Shown in pieces: positions 17,018-24,745 of a stretch of DNA of 64,000 nucleotides (within the stretch, counting starts at the first letter, position 1; the number at the start of each line of letters is the position of its first letter). The DNA is taken from positions 124,001 through 188,000 of the forward strand of contig JAVYML010000001.1 of the NCBI GenBank assembly GCA_038736355.1. Reading direction: 5' to 3'. The stretch comes from Candidatus Hadarchaeales archaeon (GTDB taxonomy: Archaea > Hadarchaeota > Hadarchaeia > Hadarchaeales > WYZ-LMO6). The translations under genes were made by a program, and so were the position numbers. The notes beneath the pieces were generated by a model that was not told the DNA's origin, did not search any database, and saw nothing but the letters and a program-made list of their open reading frames with translations.

Positions 17018-17437
17018 ATGAGGAGGGAAACCCTCCTGAACCTGCTGATCCTCCTTTTGCTGGGGATGGTTACCTTCCTCTCCATTTTCCACCTCTCCAG
17101 GCACTTCCAAGAGCTGGAGAACCGCACGGAGTGGTTCGGAGGGTATGCGGCCTTTCTGGACCGGGAGCTGCATCTGAGCAGGGCCGAGGACTGGGGAATG
17201 GGAAGAACGGTAAAGGAGAACGATACGGTAATCTGGGTGAAGGTGGATCCTTCCGTTCCCAAGGTGGGGGACCTCATCCTTTACCGGGAACCTGGAACGG
17301 GAAGAGTGGTGGTACACAGGGTGGTGGAGAGAGTAGGGAACTCCTTTAGAACCAAGGGAGATGCCCTTCCTTCACCCGACAACTACCTGGTGGAAGAGCT
17401 GGAAGGTCTGGTGATAGGGATCATCTATTCCCGATAA
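17018..17437 (+). CDS. Signal-peptidase-like protein lacking the catalytic serine
   Basis: This 139-residue protein has the architecture of the 15927-16337 peptidase: an N-terminal transmembrane helix, then GDLILYR, VVHRVVERV, FRTKGDALPSPDN and a closing IGIIYSR. The segment that should carry the nucleophile (GSSMYPSL in the paralogue) is MGRTVKENDTV here, with no serine and several residues fewer. The histidine is kept. I infer a pseudopeptidase that binds but does not cut, for instance a chaperone or a regulator of the active twin. A sequencing deletion is possible, but the frame is intact. Confidence 0.78.
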   Translation: MRRETLLNLLILLLLGMVTFLSIFHLSRHFQELENRTEWFGGYAAFLDRELHLSRAEDWGMGRTVKENDTVIWVKVDPSVPKVGDLILYREPGTGRVVVHRVVERVGNSFRTKGDALPSPDNYLVEELEGLVIGIIYSR

Positions 17438-17467
17438 GACTTTTCCAAGGGACTTCAAAGGGAATTG

Positions 17468-17842
17468 ATGGAACTTGGAAGGCTTCTCAAGAGGTGGGTG
17501 GAAAAACCGGAAACTCCTTTCCTCCTTTCCTCCTTTCTGATCCTCTTGCTCGGGGGTTATCTCCTGGACGCCACCCTCATCTTGATGGCCCTCCTCATGT
17601 GGCTTAGCCTGGCCGTGGCCTTCGATTTGATCTCCTCCGACCTGCCGCCCAAACTCCTTCCCCCTCTCCCAGTTTCCTTCCTTTTTGGGCTCCTCTTCGT
17701 GGTGGGGGCATTGCGCTCCTTTTCCAGAGGGATTTTCACCTGGCAAGTCTGGGTACTCCTGCTGGCAGGCATCCTCTCCCTAAGGTCTTCCCAGCAATGG
17801 TTGGGAAGGGGAAAACGCAGGAAGAAGGAGGTTAGGATCTGA
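17468..17842 (+). CDS. Small polytopic membrane protein
   Basis: The product is about 124 residues, with ATG 17468 (or TTG 17465 just before it) as start. Three to four hydrophobic helices alternate with short loops (FLLSSFLILLLGGYLL, LILMALLMWLSLAVAF, VSFLFGLLFVVGAL, WVLLLAGILSL), and a basic C-terminal tail follows. There is no recognisable family motif. It is the last gene of the plus-strand surface cluster, and its end overlaps the convergent rhomboid gene by 11 bp. Confidence 0.6.
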   Translation: MELGRLLKRWVEKPETPFLLSSFLILLLGGYLLDATLILMALLMWLSLAVAFDLISSDLPPKLLPPLPVSFLFGLLFVVGALRSFSRGIFTWQVWVLLLAGILSLRSSQQWLGRGKRRKKEVRI

Positions 17843-18515
17843 ATCCCCGGTAGGAAGTTCTCTCCCACAGCATGAACGTGAAAATCACCATGCCGTAGAT
17901 GAAGCCCAAAACATGTGCCTGAACGTTGGCCGAGGGGGCCACGCTGAAGAAGGAGGAGGGGTGGAAAAGGAGCTCCCAGCCAAAGACCAACAGAACGGCC
18001 ACGGCGGGGGAGGCTGCAAGGAGGAGGGGAAACCTGAGGGAGGGATACTTCAGGGAGAGTCTGGAAAAGAGGAGGAAGTTGTAGAAGGAGGAAACGAAGA
18101 CCATACCCATCACCGCATACACTATTCCGGAGGAACCGCAGGAGGTGGAGGAGGAACCGGAGGACCAGCGGTAAAGAAAATCCACCAAATTCACCCCCAG
18201 CCCTGCTAGGAAAAGGGAAAGGGTGAAGGCCAACGCCATCTCCCTCCTCACCTCTACCCTCCTCGGAAAGTGGAGGAGAACGAAGAGGAAGGAAAAGGAT
18301 ATGAAGGAAAGGAGGTTGGAGAGGAGATGCTCTGTATCCGCATGGGTGAAGAGGGCGGTGAAAATGCCCCAAGGATGGGAACGGGAGAGGGAAAGGAGGG
18401 GGAGAAGGGAGGGAAAGAAGGAGGTCCAGACGAAGAAGAGAAGACTGAGGAGGACCACTGCCAGAACCGCTTTTCCCACCTCCTCGAACCCCACCAACCA
18501 CTTCTTGAGTTCCAC
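17832..18515 (-). CDS. Rhomboid-family intramembrane serine protease
   Basis: This 227-residue, six-helix membrane protein has a GTG start after a GGGGGGAA ribosome site. The rhomboid signatures are all present: HADTEHLLSN in the second helix, the nucleophile motif GSSGIVYAVMG (GxSG) and the catalytic histidine in AHVLGFIYG. It should cleave transmembrane substrates within the membrane. It lies 15 bp downstream of cdc6 on the same strand and is probably co-transcribed with it. Convergent with the surface-protein cluster, whose anchored products are plausible substrates (inference). Confidence 0.85.
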   Translation of the reverse strand: MELKKWLVGFEEVGKAVLAVVLLSLLFFVWTSFFPSLLPLLSLSRSHPWGIFTALFTHADTEHLLSNLLSFISFSFLFVLLHFPRRVEVRREMALAFTLSLFLAGLGVNLVDFLYRWSSGSSSTSCGSSGIVYAVMGMVFVSSFYNFLLFSRLSLKYPSLRFPLLLAASPAVAVLLVFGWELLFHPSSFFSVAPSANVQAHVLGFIYGMVIFTFMLWERTSYRGFRS

Positions 18516-18530
18516 TCGCTTCCCCCCGAG

Positions 18531-19784
18531 TTATCGGTTATCCCTCTCCCTGGAACTTTCCTTGTTTCCTCGAATCGCGGATTTGAGCCTCTCCAGTCTT
18601 GACTCCACCTCCTTCTCGAGCTCGGCAGCGGGTGCCACCTCCAACCAAATCCTCTGGGTCCTCCCCCTCGGGTGGAGGGTGGTTTCCTCCACCTCCAGAA
18701 TCCCCAGCATCCTGAGCCTCTCCAAGTGCTCCAGCATGGTGGAATGGTGCCTGGGCTTTTCCCCGTACTCCTCGCAAACCACCTCGTATGCCTTCCTGAG
18801 TTCCCCCGTCGTCAGCTCTCCGACCCTCTTCAGCCTCCTCAAAGCCGCCAAGAGGAGGAGAAGCTCGTGGAGGGAGAGTTCGGAAAGGATTTCCCTCTTC
18901 AGCTCCGGATAAAGGAAAGCCCTGGCGGCCCTCACGTGCTCGGGCAAAACCGTCTTGCTCCCCTGGCCCTCCGCCAACATCCCTGCCCTCAGGAGGAGCT
19001 CTATCCCCATCCTGGCATCGCCCGTCTTGGAAGCCATTTCCGCCGCCAGCTCGAGGGTCTCGTCGGGAAGGGCCCCCCTGCGGAAGGCCTCTTCCCTCCT
19101 GGCCTTGAGGATTTCCACCAACTGTTCCTTCGTGTAGGGTGGGAGCTCGAGGTGATGGCCTAGGAAGGTGGCCCTAGTGGGCTCATCCAGTCCTCCAAGG
19201 AACCTCAGGTCCCTGGAAATGGAGAGGAGGCTTATCCTCGAAGCGGTCTCCCCAGCCCTGCTCAGGGAATAGAGGAGGTCGGGACCATGCCTCTCCACCA
19301 AGTAGTCCACCTCATCCAGGATGAGGAGAAGGGAGAGGGAGTGGTGCTTCAAGTGCTCCACGAGCATCGAGAGGAGTTCCCCCTTTCCCACACCCCTCTC
19401 CGGCCAAGTGGGGAAGAACTTCCTCACGGTCTCCAGCAACAGGGAGTAGGGGGTCCTTCCCCTACAGTTCAGGTAGAGGTGGAAGAGCTTCCTTCCCCTC
19501 CTCCCCATCTCCCTCTCGGCTTCCATCCCGAACCTCCGGGAGAGGGCGGTTTTTCCCACCCCTATCCTTCCCGTGATCAGCACCCTGCAGGGGATACCTC
19601 CCTCCAGCAGGGGACGGAAGAGGGAAACCAACCTCCTGGACTCCTCCTCCCTTCCCACGAGCTTGGAAGGCAGATAATCGGGTGAGAGCTTTCCGGGATC
19701 GGTGAAGATCGAACCCTTCCCCAGTTCCTCCCTGAAGATCTCCTCGAACACTTTTTCTTTTTTCCTCCCAGAGGAAAAATCCAT
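18531..19784 (-). CDS. cdc6: Orc1/Cdc6 replication initiator
   Basis: This 417-residue AAA+ protein has a Walker A (GRIGVGKTALS, about 71-82), a Walker B (LLILDEVDYL) and a sensor-2/lid region (GDARMGIELLLRAG). The C-terminal winged helix (about 300-390) carries HHSTMLEHLERLRMLGILEV. It binds origins and loads MCM. Length and motif order are those of archaeal Orc1/Cdc6. Its start codon overlaps an inverted repeat that also lies upstream of the divergent tungstate operon. The 36-bp gap is too short for a full origin, so no origin is claimed. Confidence 0.93.
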   Translation of the reverse strand: MDFSSGRKKEKVFEEIFREELGKGSIFTDPGKLSPDYLPSKLVGREEESRRLVSLFRPLLEGGIPCRVLITGRIGVGKTALSRRFGMEAEREMGRRGRKLFHLYLNCRGRTPYSLLLETVRKFFPTWPERGVGKGELLSMLVEHLKHHSLSLLLILDEVDYLVERHGPDLLYSLSRAGETASRISLLSISRDLRFLGGLDEPTRATFLGHHLELPPYTKEQLVEILKARREEAFRRGALPDETLELAAEMASKTGDARMGIELLLRAGMLAEGQGSKTVLPEHVRAARAFLYPELKREILSELSLHELLLLLAALRRLKRVGELTTGELRKAYEVVCEEYGEKPRHHSTMLEHLERLRMLGILEVEETTLHPRGRTQRIWLEVAPAAELEKEVESRLERLKSAIRGNKESSRERDNR

Positions 19785-19809
19785 CGATATGCTTAATTAG
19801 ACATATCGA
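19784..19809. promoter_or_regulatory. Perfect inverted repeat, candidate ModE operator
   Basis: TCGATATG (19784-19791) and CATATCGA (19802-19809) are perfect 8-bp arms with a 10-bp AT-rich spacer. The layout CGnTAT-N12-ATAnCG resembles the E. coli ModE operator as I recall it. The repeat lies between cdc6 and tupA, 11 bp before the tupA ATG and touching the cdc6 start codon. A full-length ModE is encoded at the end of the same operon. Confidence 0.6.
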
Positions 19810-19820
19810 CAAGAGGAGGG

Positions 19821-20720
19821 ATGCGTGGATGGCCCTTGAAGATGCTCATCCTCCTTCTCTTCCTTTCCTCCCTTTCCCTGTGGGCGGGAAGGGGAAGGCC
19901 GGGCATAAGGGTGGCCACCACCACCAGTCTCTACGAAACGGGCCTGCTCGAGTACTTGGCGGAAAGGTACTTGGAGAAGGGTGGAAAACCCGTGGCTTTC
20001 CTCCCTTCGGGAACGGGGACGGCCCTTCTCTCCGCCAAGAGGGGTGAGGCCGACCTCCTCCTCGTTCATGCCCCTCCGCTGGAAAGGAAGTTCATGGAAG
20101 AGGGATACGGGGAGAGGAGGGTGGCGATAGCCTACAACTTCTTCCTCATCTTGGGACCACCCGGGGATCCGGCCGGGTGCGAGGACCTTCCCCCCCTCGA
20201 GGCCCTGAGCAGAATAGCCCTGGCAGGAAGGGGGGGAAGGGCGAGATGGGTCTCGAGGGGTGACCTCTCCGGCACCCATGTTAGGGAGAACCTCCTCTGG
20301 AGGGAAGCGGGTTTCGATCCGGAGGAGCTGAGGAAGGAGGGCTGGTACCTGGAGGCGGGGGCGGGGATGGGGCAGACCCTCCTGCTGGCCAGCGAGAAGG
20401 GGGCCTATACCCTTTCCGATCTAGGGACCTTCCTGAAATACCGAAAAGAAGGACTCGTGCAGCTGAAGCCGATGACGGAAAGGGGGAAAGGGCTTCTCAA
20501 CGTGTACTCCGCCATCGTGGTGAACCCCAGAAGGGTGAAGGGGGTGAACTTCGGGGGGGCGGTAGAGTTCTTGGACTTTCTCCTTTCGGAGGGGCAGGAG
20601 CTCATAGGGAAGTTCGGAGTGGAGGAGTACGGCTCCCCCCTCTTCTTTCCCGTAATTGGACTGGAGAACTCGGACCCAGAGCTGGCGGTTTGGCTCAGGG
20701 AGGTTTGGGGGGAAGGATGA
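19821..20720 (+). CDS. tupA: Tungstate ABC transporter substrate-binding protein
   Basis: This 299-residue protein starts at an ATG after GAGGAGGG and has a signal peptide (residues 1-24). TupA signatures are VATTTSLYETGLLEYL at the mature N-terminus, SGTGTALLSAKRGEADLLLVHAP, YNFFLILGPPGDPAG, SRGDLSGTHVRENLLW and GAGMGQTLLLASEKGAYTL. It captures tungstate (possibly molybdate) outside the membrane for TupB/TupC. Anaerobic archaea need tungsten for aldehyde:ferredoxin oxidoreductases and some formate dehydrogenases; the fdhD gene in this window fits. It overlaps tupB by 4 bp. Confidence 0.9.
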   Translation: MRGWPLKMLILLLFLSSLSLWAGRGRPGIRVATTTSLYETGLLEYLAERYLEKGGKPVAFLPSGTGTALLSAKRGEADLLLVHAPPLERKFMEEGYGERRVAIAYNFFLILGPPGDPAGCEDLPPLEALSRIALAGRGGRARWVSRGDLSGTHVRENLLWREAGFDPEELRKEGWYLEAGAGMGQTLLLASEKGAYTLSDLGTFLKYRKEGLVQLKPMTERGKGLLNVYSAIVVNPRRVKGVNFGGAVEFLDFLLSEGQELIGKFGVEEYGSPLFFPVIGLENSDPELAVWLREVWGEG

Positions 20721-21343
20721 TGCTGGACATCGTCCTGCGCTCCCTCTGGGTCTCCGGAACGGCCACCGCCCTCGCCCTCCTCTGGGGTCTTCCCCTCGCC
20801 CTCCTGCTGGGTCTGAAGGAGTTCAGGGGTAGGAGGGTGGTGCTCAACCTCTTCCACACCCTGCTCGGTCTTCCCACCGTCACCCTTGGTCTCCTCCTCT
20901 ACCTCCTCCTCTCCAGCAGGGGACCCCTCGGCCCCCTCCATCTCCTCTACACCCCTTCGGCCATGATGCTGGGACAGGCTCTGCTGGTCACACCCATCAT
21001 GGTGAGTCTCCTCGCCGATGCCCTACAGGCAGTGGATCCCGCGGTGAGGGACTTGGCGAGGACCCTAGGTGCCTCCGAAAAACAGGCCTCCCTAGTGGTG
21101 CTGGGAGAGGCCCGAAGGGGGGCGGTACTCGCGGTGCTGGCCTCCTTCAACAGGGCCATTTCCGAACTCGGTGTGGCTATGATGCTGGGGGGGAACATCC
21201 ACGGGTACACGAGGGTGATGACCACCGCCATAGCCCTCGAAACCGCCAAGGGGGAAATCCTCCTCTCCCTCCAACTGGCCATCATCCTCCTCTCCCTCGT
21301 CTTCTTCCTGAACTTCTTGGCGAACATGCTCGGGAGGGGGTAG
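20717..21343 (+). CDS. tupB: Tungstate ABC transporter permease
   Basis: The product has about 208 residues. ATG 20717 overlaps the tupA stop (ATGA); ATG 20720 is an equally good start. It is a polytopic membrane protein of the BPD_transp_1 family. The EAA-loop-like region (LARTLGASEKQASLVVLGEARRG) contacts the ATPase, and the C-terminal part IHGYTRVMTTAIALET is typical of TupB. It is in operon with tupA upstream and tupC 1 bp downstream. Confidence 0.9.
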   Translation: MMLDIVLRSLWVSGTATALALLWGLPLALLLGLKEFRGRRVVLNLFHTLLGLPTVTLGLLLYLLLSSRGPLGPLHLLYTPSAMMLGQALLVTPIMVSLLADALQAVDPAVRDLARTLGASEKQASLVVLGEARRGAVLAVLASFNRAISELGVAMMLGGNIHGYTRVMTTAIALETAKGEILLSLQLAIILLSLVFFLNFLANMLGRG

Positions 21344-21344
21344 G

Positions 21345-22013
21345 ATGCTGGAGCTGAGGAAGGTGGTGAGGAGGTACGGGGGGAAGGAGGTCCTGAAGGG
21401 GATAAGCCTCAGGGTGAAGAAAGGGGAGAGCCTCTCCATCGTGGGGCCCAACGGTTCTGGAAAAACGACCCTCCTGAGGGTGATGGCCCTCCTGGATCCA
21501 CCGGACGAGGGGGAAGTGGAATGTGGGGTGGAAAGGGGAAAGATCACGATGGTCTTCCAGCAGCCGGTTTTTTTCAACACCACCGTATACCACAACCTCG
21601 CCTATGGACTGAAGCTGAGGGGATATCCGGAGGAGGAGGTGAGGAGGGAAGTGAAGAGGGCCCTCTCTCTGGTGGGGATGGGGGGATGCGAGGGGAGGAA
21701 GGCAGTGGAACTCTCGGGTGGGGAAAAACAGAGGATAGCCCTAGCCCGCGCCCTCGTCCTGAAGCCCGAACTCCTGCTGCTGGATGAACCTACCTCCAAC
21801 CTCGATCCCGAGAACTCCAGGATGATAGAGGAGGTGATAGAAGAGATGGGGAAAGAGTGCACGCTGGTTCTAGCCACCAACCATCCCTTCCAAGCCTTCA
21901 GGCTCTCGGAAAGAATGGTTTATCTGCTGGAAGGGAGGATCCTCGCCCAAGGAAAACCGGAAGAAATCTTGAAACGGAGGATGGGGAAGTTTCTCAAGGG
22001 TGAATGGTGGTGA
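21345..22013 (+). CDS. tupC: Tungstate ABC transporter ATP-binding protein
   Basis: This 222-residue ABC ATPase has a Walker A GPNGSGKTTLL (about 32-42), a Q-loop MVFQQPVFF, the ABC signature LSGGEKQRIALARAL, a Walker B ELLLLDEPTSNLDP and an H-loop ATNHP. It powers tungstate import with TupB. The length matches TupC rather than ModC, because there is no C-terminal TOBE/Mop extension; that domain is instead present on the ModE protein encoded next. Its 3' end overlaps modE by 10 bp. Confidence 0.9.
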   Translation: MLELRKVVRRYGGKEVLKGISLRVKKGESLSIVGPNGSGKTTLLRVMALLDPPDEGEVECGVERGKITMVFQQPVFFNTTVYHNLAYGLKLRGYPEEEVRREVKRALSLVGMGGCEGRKAVELSGGEKQRIALARALVLKPELLLLDEPTSNLDPENSRMIEEVIEEMGKECTLVLATNHPFQAFRLSERMVYLLEGRILAQGKPEEILKRRMGKFLKGEWW

Positions 22014-22555
22014 AGGATCTCAACCCGGAGGTAGGGCTCTGGTTCAGGAAGGGCGGGAAGACCTTGGGGGGAAAGGGAAAGGTGGAACTCTTACTCGCCA
22101 TCGAAAGGGAAGGCTCCCTCAGCAGGGCGGCGAAGAAGCTGGGCATGTCCTACCGCCATGCCTGGGGGATGGTGAAGGAGCTGGAAGGGGAGCTGGGCGT
22201 CGAACTCCTCAGGAGGAGGAGGGGAGGAAAGGAAGGGGGGGAAAGCGTGCTGACGGAGGAAGGAAAGAAGCTCGTGAGGTGGTACGGTGTTCTGGAGGAG
22301 GCACTGAGGGAGATGGTGAAGGAAGAGACCTTCTGGGAAGCCCTCTCCACCAGGCTCTCCGCCAGGAACAGGCTAAAGGGGATAATCGAAAGCGTGGAGA
22401 TGGGGGAGGTGGGGGCCACGGTCAAGATCTCCGTGGGTCCTTCCCTCCTAACCGCCTTCATCACCAGGGAAGCGGCCGAGATGCTGGGGCTGAAAAAAGG
22501 AGACGTGGTGGAGGCGGTGATCAAGGCCACGGAAGTGATGGTGGCGAAGCCTTGA
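22004..22555 (+). CDS. modE: ModE-type molybdate/tungstate-responsive regulator
   Basis: The product has 183 residues. The N-terminal winged helix of the ModE/LysR type (KVELLLAIEREGSLSRAAKKLGMSYRHAWGMVKELE) is followed by a single C-terminal Mop/TOBE domain (SARNRLKGIIESVEMGEVGATVKI through LGLKKGDVVEAVIKATEVMVAK) that binds the oxyanion. It should repress tupABC when metal is replete. The perfect inverted repeat at 19784-19809 is the obvious candidate site. E. coli ModE has two Mop domains; this one has one, and probably relies on dimerisation. Confidence 0.88.
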   Translation: MVVKDLNPEVGLWFRKGGKTLGGKGKVELLLAIEREGSLSRAAKKLGMSYRHAWGMVKELEGELGVELLRRRRGGKEGGESVLTEEGKKLVRWYGVLEEALREMVKEETFWEALSTRLSARNRLKGIIESVEMGEVGATVKISVGPSLLTAFITREAAEMLGLKKGDVVEAVIKATEVMVAKP

Positions 22556-22567
22556 GACTATCCATAA

Positions 22568-22753
22568 CTAACCCTTTCCCTTCTTGAACTCCGCGTAACC
22601 ACACCTCCCACAGGACCATCTGTCCTCGTGCTCCGCCATGAAAACACCCGGTCCGCATCTCGGGCAGTACCTTCTCAGGACCTTGAGCTTCCCTCCCTCC
22701 ACCTTGTAGTATTTGGTCTTGGCCTGCTCACCCTTCGCCACCCTTTTCACCAC
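22568..22753 (-). CDS. rps27ae: Ribosomal protein S27ae
   Basis: This 61-residue protein has a four-cysteine zinc finger ([27 protein letters not shown]) and the basic N-terminus [15 protein letters not shown] expected of archaeal S27ae. It has no ubiquitin fusion, as normal in archaea. The GTG start at 22753 (or the next GTG at 22750) lies inside the end of rps24e and follows a GGAGG site. It ends just past modE on the opposite strand. Confidence 0.92.
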   Translation of the reverse strand: MVKRVAKGEQAKTKYYKVEGGKLKVLRRYCPRCGPGVFMAEHEDRWSCGRCGYAEFKKGKG

Positions 22754-23036
22754 CTTCCTTCTTCATCCCCCTCTGAAGCAGGTGCTTGGGGGCGAACTTC
22801 TTCATGACCTCTTCGGAGCGATAGAGATGGGCCAGCCCCCTGGTACGGGAGGAGCCCTGATGGGTCCTGAGCTTCAGGATCACCAGCATCCCCCCATCCG
22901 CCCCCAGTTGCGAAGCCAACTGACCCCTCACCGCCTCGCGGGAAGGGGTGGGCTCCCCAGGATGGAGGACCTCGAACTTTACCTCCTCCCTCTCCACCAA
23001 AGGATTCTCCCTTCTCTCCAAAACCCTCAGCTCCAT
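22728..23036 (-). CDS. rps24e: Ribosomal protein S24e
   Basis: This 102-residue protein has the S24e sequence pattern: [26 protein letters not shown] at the N-terminus and [22 protein letters not shown] in the middle. The C-terminal tail is rich in Lys, Glu and Gly. It is a small-subunit ribosomal protein of archaea and eukaryotes, followed by overlapping rps27ae in the usual archaeal order. Confidence 0.92.
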   Translation of the reverse strand: MELRVLERRENPLVEREEVKFEVLHPGEPTPSREAVRGQLASQLGADGGMLVILKLRTHQGSSRTRGLAHLYRSEEVMKKFAPKHLLQRGMKKEGGEKGGEG

Positions 23037-23084
23037 TGGGAATCTCTACTCTTTTTCCCTCCGATTTTTTACCATTTCGGGACT

Positions 23085-23828
23085 TCAGCCATAGATGGTT
23101 TCCGGTCCCATCCTCTCCCTTGCCTTCATGGTCCTGTAGGCATTGGCCATTTCCTCCAATCTCTTCTCCATCTCCTTCCCCTGCTCCCTCAGGGAAGAAA
23201 CGTCCACCTTCAGACCGAAGGCCTCGCTGAGGGCTTCCAGCAACACGGCCGCCCCCTCGGCATCGGGAAGGAAGAGGATGGCGGGGGTGAGGAGGGCGAT
23301 GCCCGTGATCTTGCGGTTGAGGCATTCGTTCAGGATGGCTCCCGCTATCCCCGCTATCACCCCTTGCGAAGCCATCTTCACCCCCTTCCCCTCCAGGGCC
23401 TTGCATCTCTCCTCCTCCGCCACGCAGAGCTTGGGTCTCTCGACGGGCAAACCCTCCACGGGCAAACCCTCCAGCACCACCACTTCCCCAACCCCTTTTC
23501 CCTCCGCCCACTCCAGGAGGGTGGAGGCGATCGGATAGAAACCCTCCGGAGGAATGGGTATTTCCGTGAAGGAGGCGAGGAGCCTTCCATCCTTGGTGGA
23601 ATAAATCCTGAAGGGATGGTGGAGCTTTCCCTCCAAGAAAACGGCCACGGGGGGGAGGTACTTGGAGCGGAGGTGGGCAATTTCCTCCATCTTCAACTCT
23701 TTGACGAGATGGGAAACCGCGATGGAACCCACCAAGCCGGGACCTATGAACCCCAAAACCAATAGGGGATGGTTGGGTTCAACCTTTTTGGTCTCCACGA
23801 TTTCCGCTTCAGGAAGTTCAGGCATCAT
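23085..23828 (-). CDS. PAC2-family protein (proteasome-assembly-chaperone-like)
   Basis: The product has about 247 residues. ATG 23828 (or 23825) follows GGAGGGGAAATAGG; longer open frame upstream would run into the tRNA gene. Family features are GFIGPGLVGSIAVSHLV near residue 30, KMASQGVIAGIAGAILNECLNRKITGIALLTP and a C-terminal helix with MEKRLEEMANAYRTMK. Archaeal PAC2 relatives are proposed to act in proteasome assembly, but biochemical evidence is limited. The neighbours are ribosomal protein genes and tRNA-Pro. Confidence 0.82.
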   Translation of the reverse strand: MMPELPEAEIVETKKVEPNHPLLVLGFIGPGLVGSIAVSHLVKELKMEEIAHLRSKYLPPVAVFLEGKLHHPFRIYSTKDGRLLASFTEIPIPPEGFYPIASTLLEWAEGKGVGEVVVLEGLPVEGLPVERPKLCVAEEERCKALEGKGVKMASQGVIAGIAGAILNECLNRKITGIALLTPAILFLPDAEGAAVLLEALSEAFGLKVDVSSLREQGKEMEKRLEEMANAYRTMKARERMGPETIYG

Positions 23829-23875
23829 CCTATTTCCCCCTCCCTCCTTTAAAAAACCCCTGAACCATTCTTTAA

Positions 23876-23966
23876 GGGGTCGTGGGGTAGCCTGGTCTAT
23901 CCTGCCGGCTTCGGGACTCGGGCGGAAAAGCCGGTGACCTGGGTTCAAATCCCGGCGACCCCACCA
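23876..23966 (+). tRNA. tRNA-Pro (anticodon CGG) with a 13-nt intron
   Basis: The acceptor stem GGGGTCG (23876-23882) pairs perfectly with CGACCCC (23956-23962), followed by A73 and an encoded CCA. The T-arm is CTGGG-TTCAAAT-CCCGG. The anticodon stem CCGGC (23905-23909) pairs with GCCGG (23930-23934) around a 20-nt loop that begins TTCGGG. Removing 13 nt (about 23916-23928) leaves the canonical Pro loop TTCGGGA, so the intron sits at position 37/38. A TT/AA extension of the stem is possible. Confidence 0.86.
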
Positions 23967-23968
23967 TT

Positions 23969-24700
23969 TCAGAGTTCTGGAATCACTCCTTCTTCCAGGG
24001 CAGCCTGGAAGGTGGCGTTCGCCGCTTCCACGTACTGGTCGAGAGGCATGAGTTCCCTCTCCACCTTCCTCTGCAGCTCCTCCGGGATCTTCCCTTCCCT
24101 CACCAGCCTCCTTCCCGCCTCCCTACATGCCTCGAAGAGGTCATCCAGCGGGAGACCGAGCTTCAGGAGGAGCCTCAACCCTCCCCCGTGTGGACGTAGC
24201 AAAGCCCCCGCGAACTCCCTCCCCGCATTCCTACACATGGCCTTCACATGTTCCAGCGCTGGATGGAAGTTGTCCTTTTCCCAGAAGCCACAGGTGGCCA
24301 CCATCACCACCTTCCCCCCTTTCACCCCTTCCCTGAGGGGATGTCTGCAGTGTCCTTCCCTGAGCTCGAAGAAGGGTTTGAGGAGGGGGAGGAGGCGATC
24401 CACCATGGTCTTGAGGGGGCCCGGCATGCCGTCCACGTAGATGGGAAAGGCGAAGACCCAGACTTCGGCTTCCGCCAGCTTGGGATAGAGGAAGGTCATG
24501 TCGTCCTCGTGCACGCATCTCCCAGGTGTTTTCGTCCAACAGGTGAACCTTCCATTGCAAGGTTTGATCTTCAGCCTGTTCACGTAGAAGAGCTCCACTT
24601 CCGCCCCTTCTTCCCTCATTCCCTCCAAGAAAGGTTTGAGGAGGAGATCGGTGTTCCCCTGCTCTCCCCTGGGGCTCCCGTTGAAGGCCAGCGCTTTCAT
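23969..24700 (-). CDS. Flavodoxin-fold NAD(P)H-dependent FMN reductase / iron-sulfur flavoprotein-like
   Basis: This 243-residue protein has an N-terminal flavodoxin-like fold with the phosphate loop FNGSPRGEQGNTDLLL (7-22), a Cys cluster CNGRFTCWTKTPGRC (about 50-64) in the position of the iron-sulfur flavoprotein motif, the family motif DDM and FPIYVDGMPGPLKTMVDRLLP. The spacing CX5CX7C is the one seen in many NADPH-dependent FMN reductases and may not bind a cluster. The C-terminal ~90 residues form a helical extension. It probably reduces quinones or flavins. It converges on the tRNA, 2 bp from its CCA. Confidence 0.82.
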   Translation of the reverse strand: MKALAFNGSPRGEQGNTDLLLKPFLEGMREEGAEVELFYVNRLKIKPCNGRFTCWTKTPGRCVHEDDMTFLYPKLAEAEVWVFAFPIYVDGMPGPLKTMVDRLLPLLKPFFELREGHCRHPLREGVKGGKVVMVATCGFWEKDNFHPALEHVKAMCRNAGREFAGALLRPHGGGLRLLLKLGLPLDDLFEACREAGRRLVREGKIPEELQRKVERELMPLDQYVEAANATFQAALEEGVIPEL

Positions 24701-24745
24701 CCTCCTCCCTCACCCACGGAGATTAAAGGGTCATCGGTCGTGGAA

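Noticed and set aside
19785-19820. Replication origin next to cdc6
   Set aside because: Only 36 bp separate cdc6 from tupA. The palindrome is not an ORB-like array, and no AT-rich unwinding element is seen.
22713-23765. Plus-strand frame of 350 codons
   Set aside because: It is antisense to rps27ae, rps24e and the PAC2 gene, which all have clear family motifs.
23829-23948. N-terminal extension of the PAC2 protein
   Set aside because: It would be read through the antisense of the tRNA-Pro gene; ATG 23828 has a good ribosome site.
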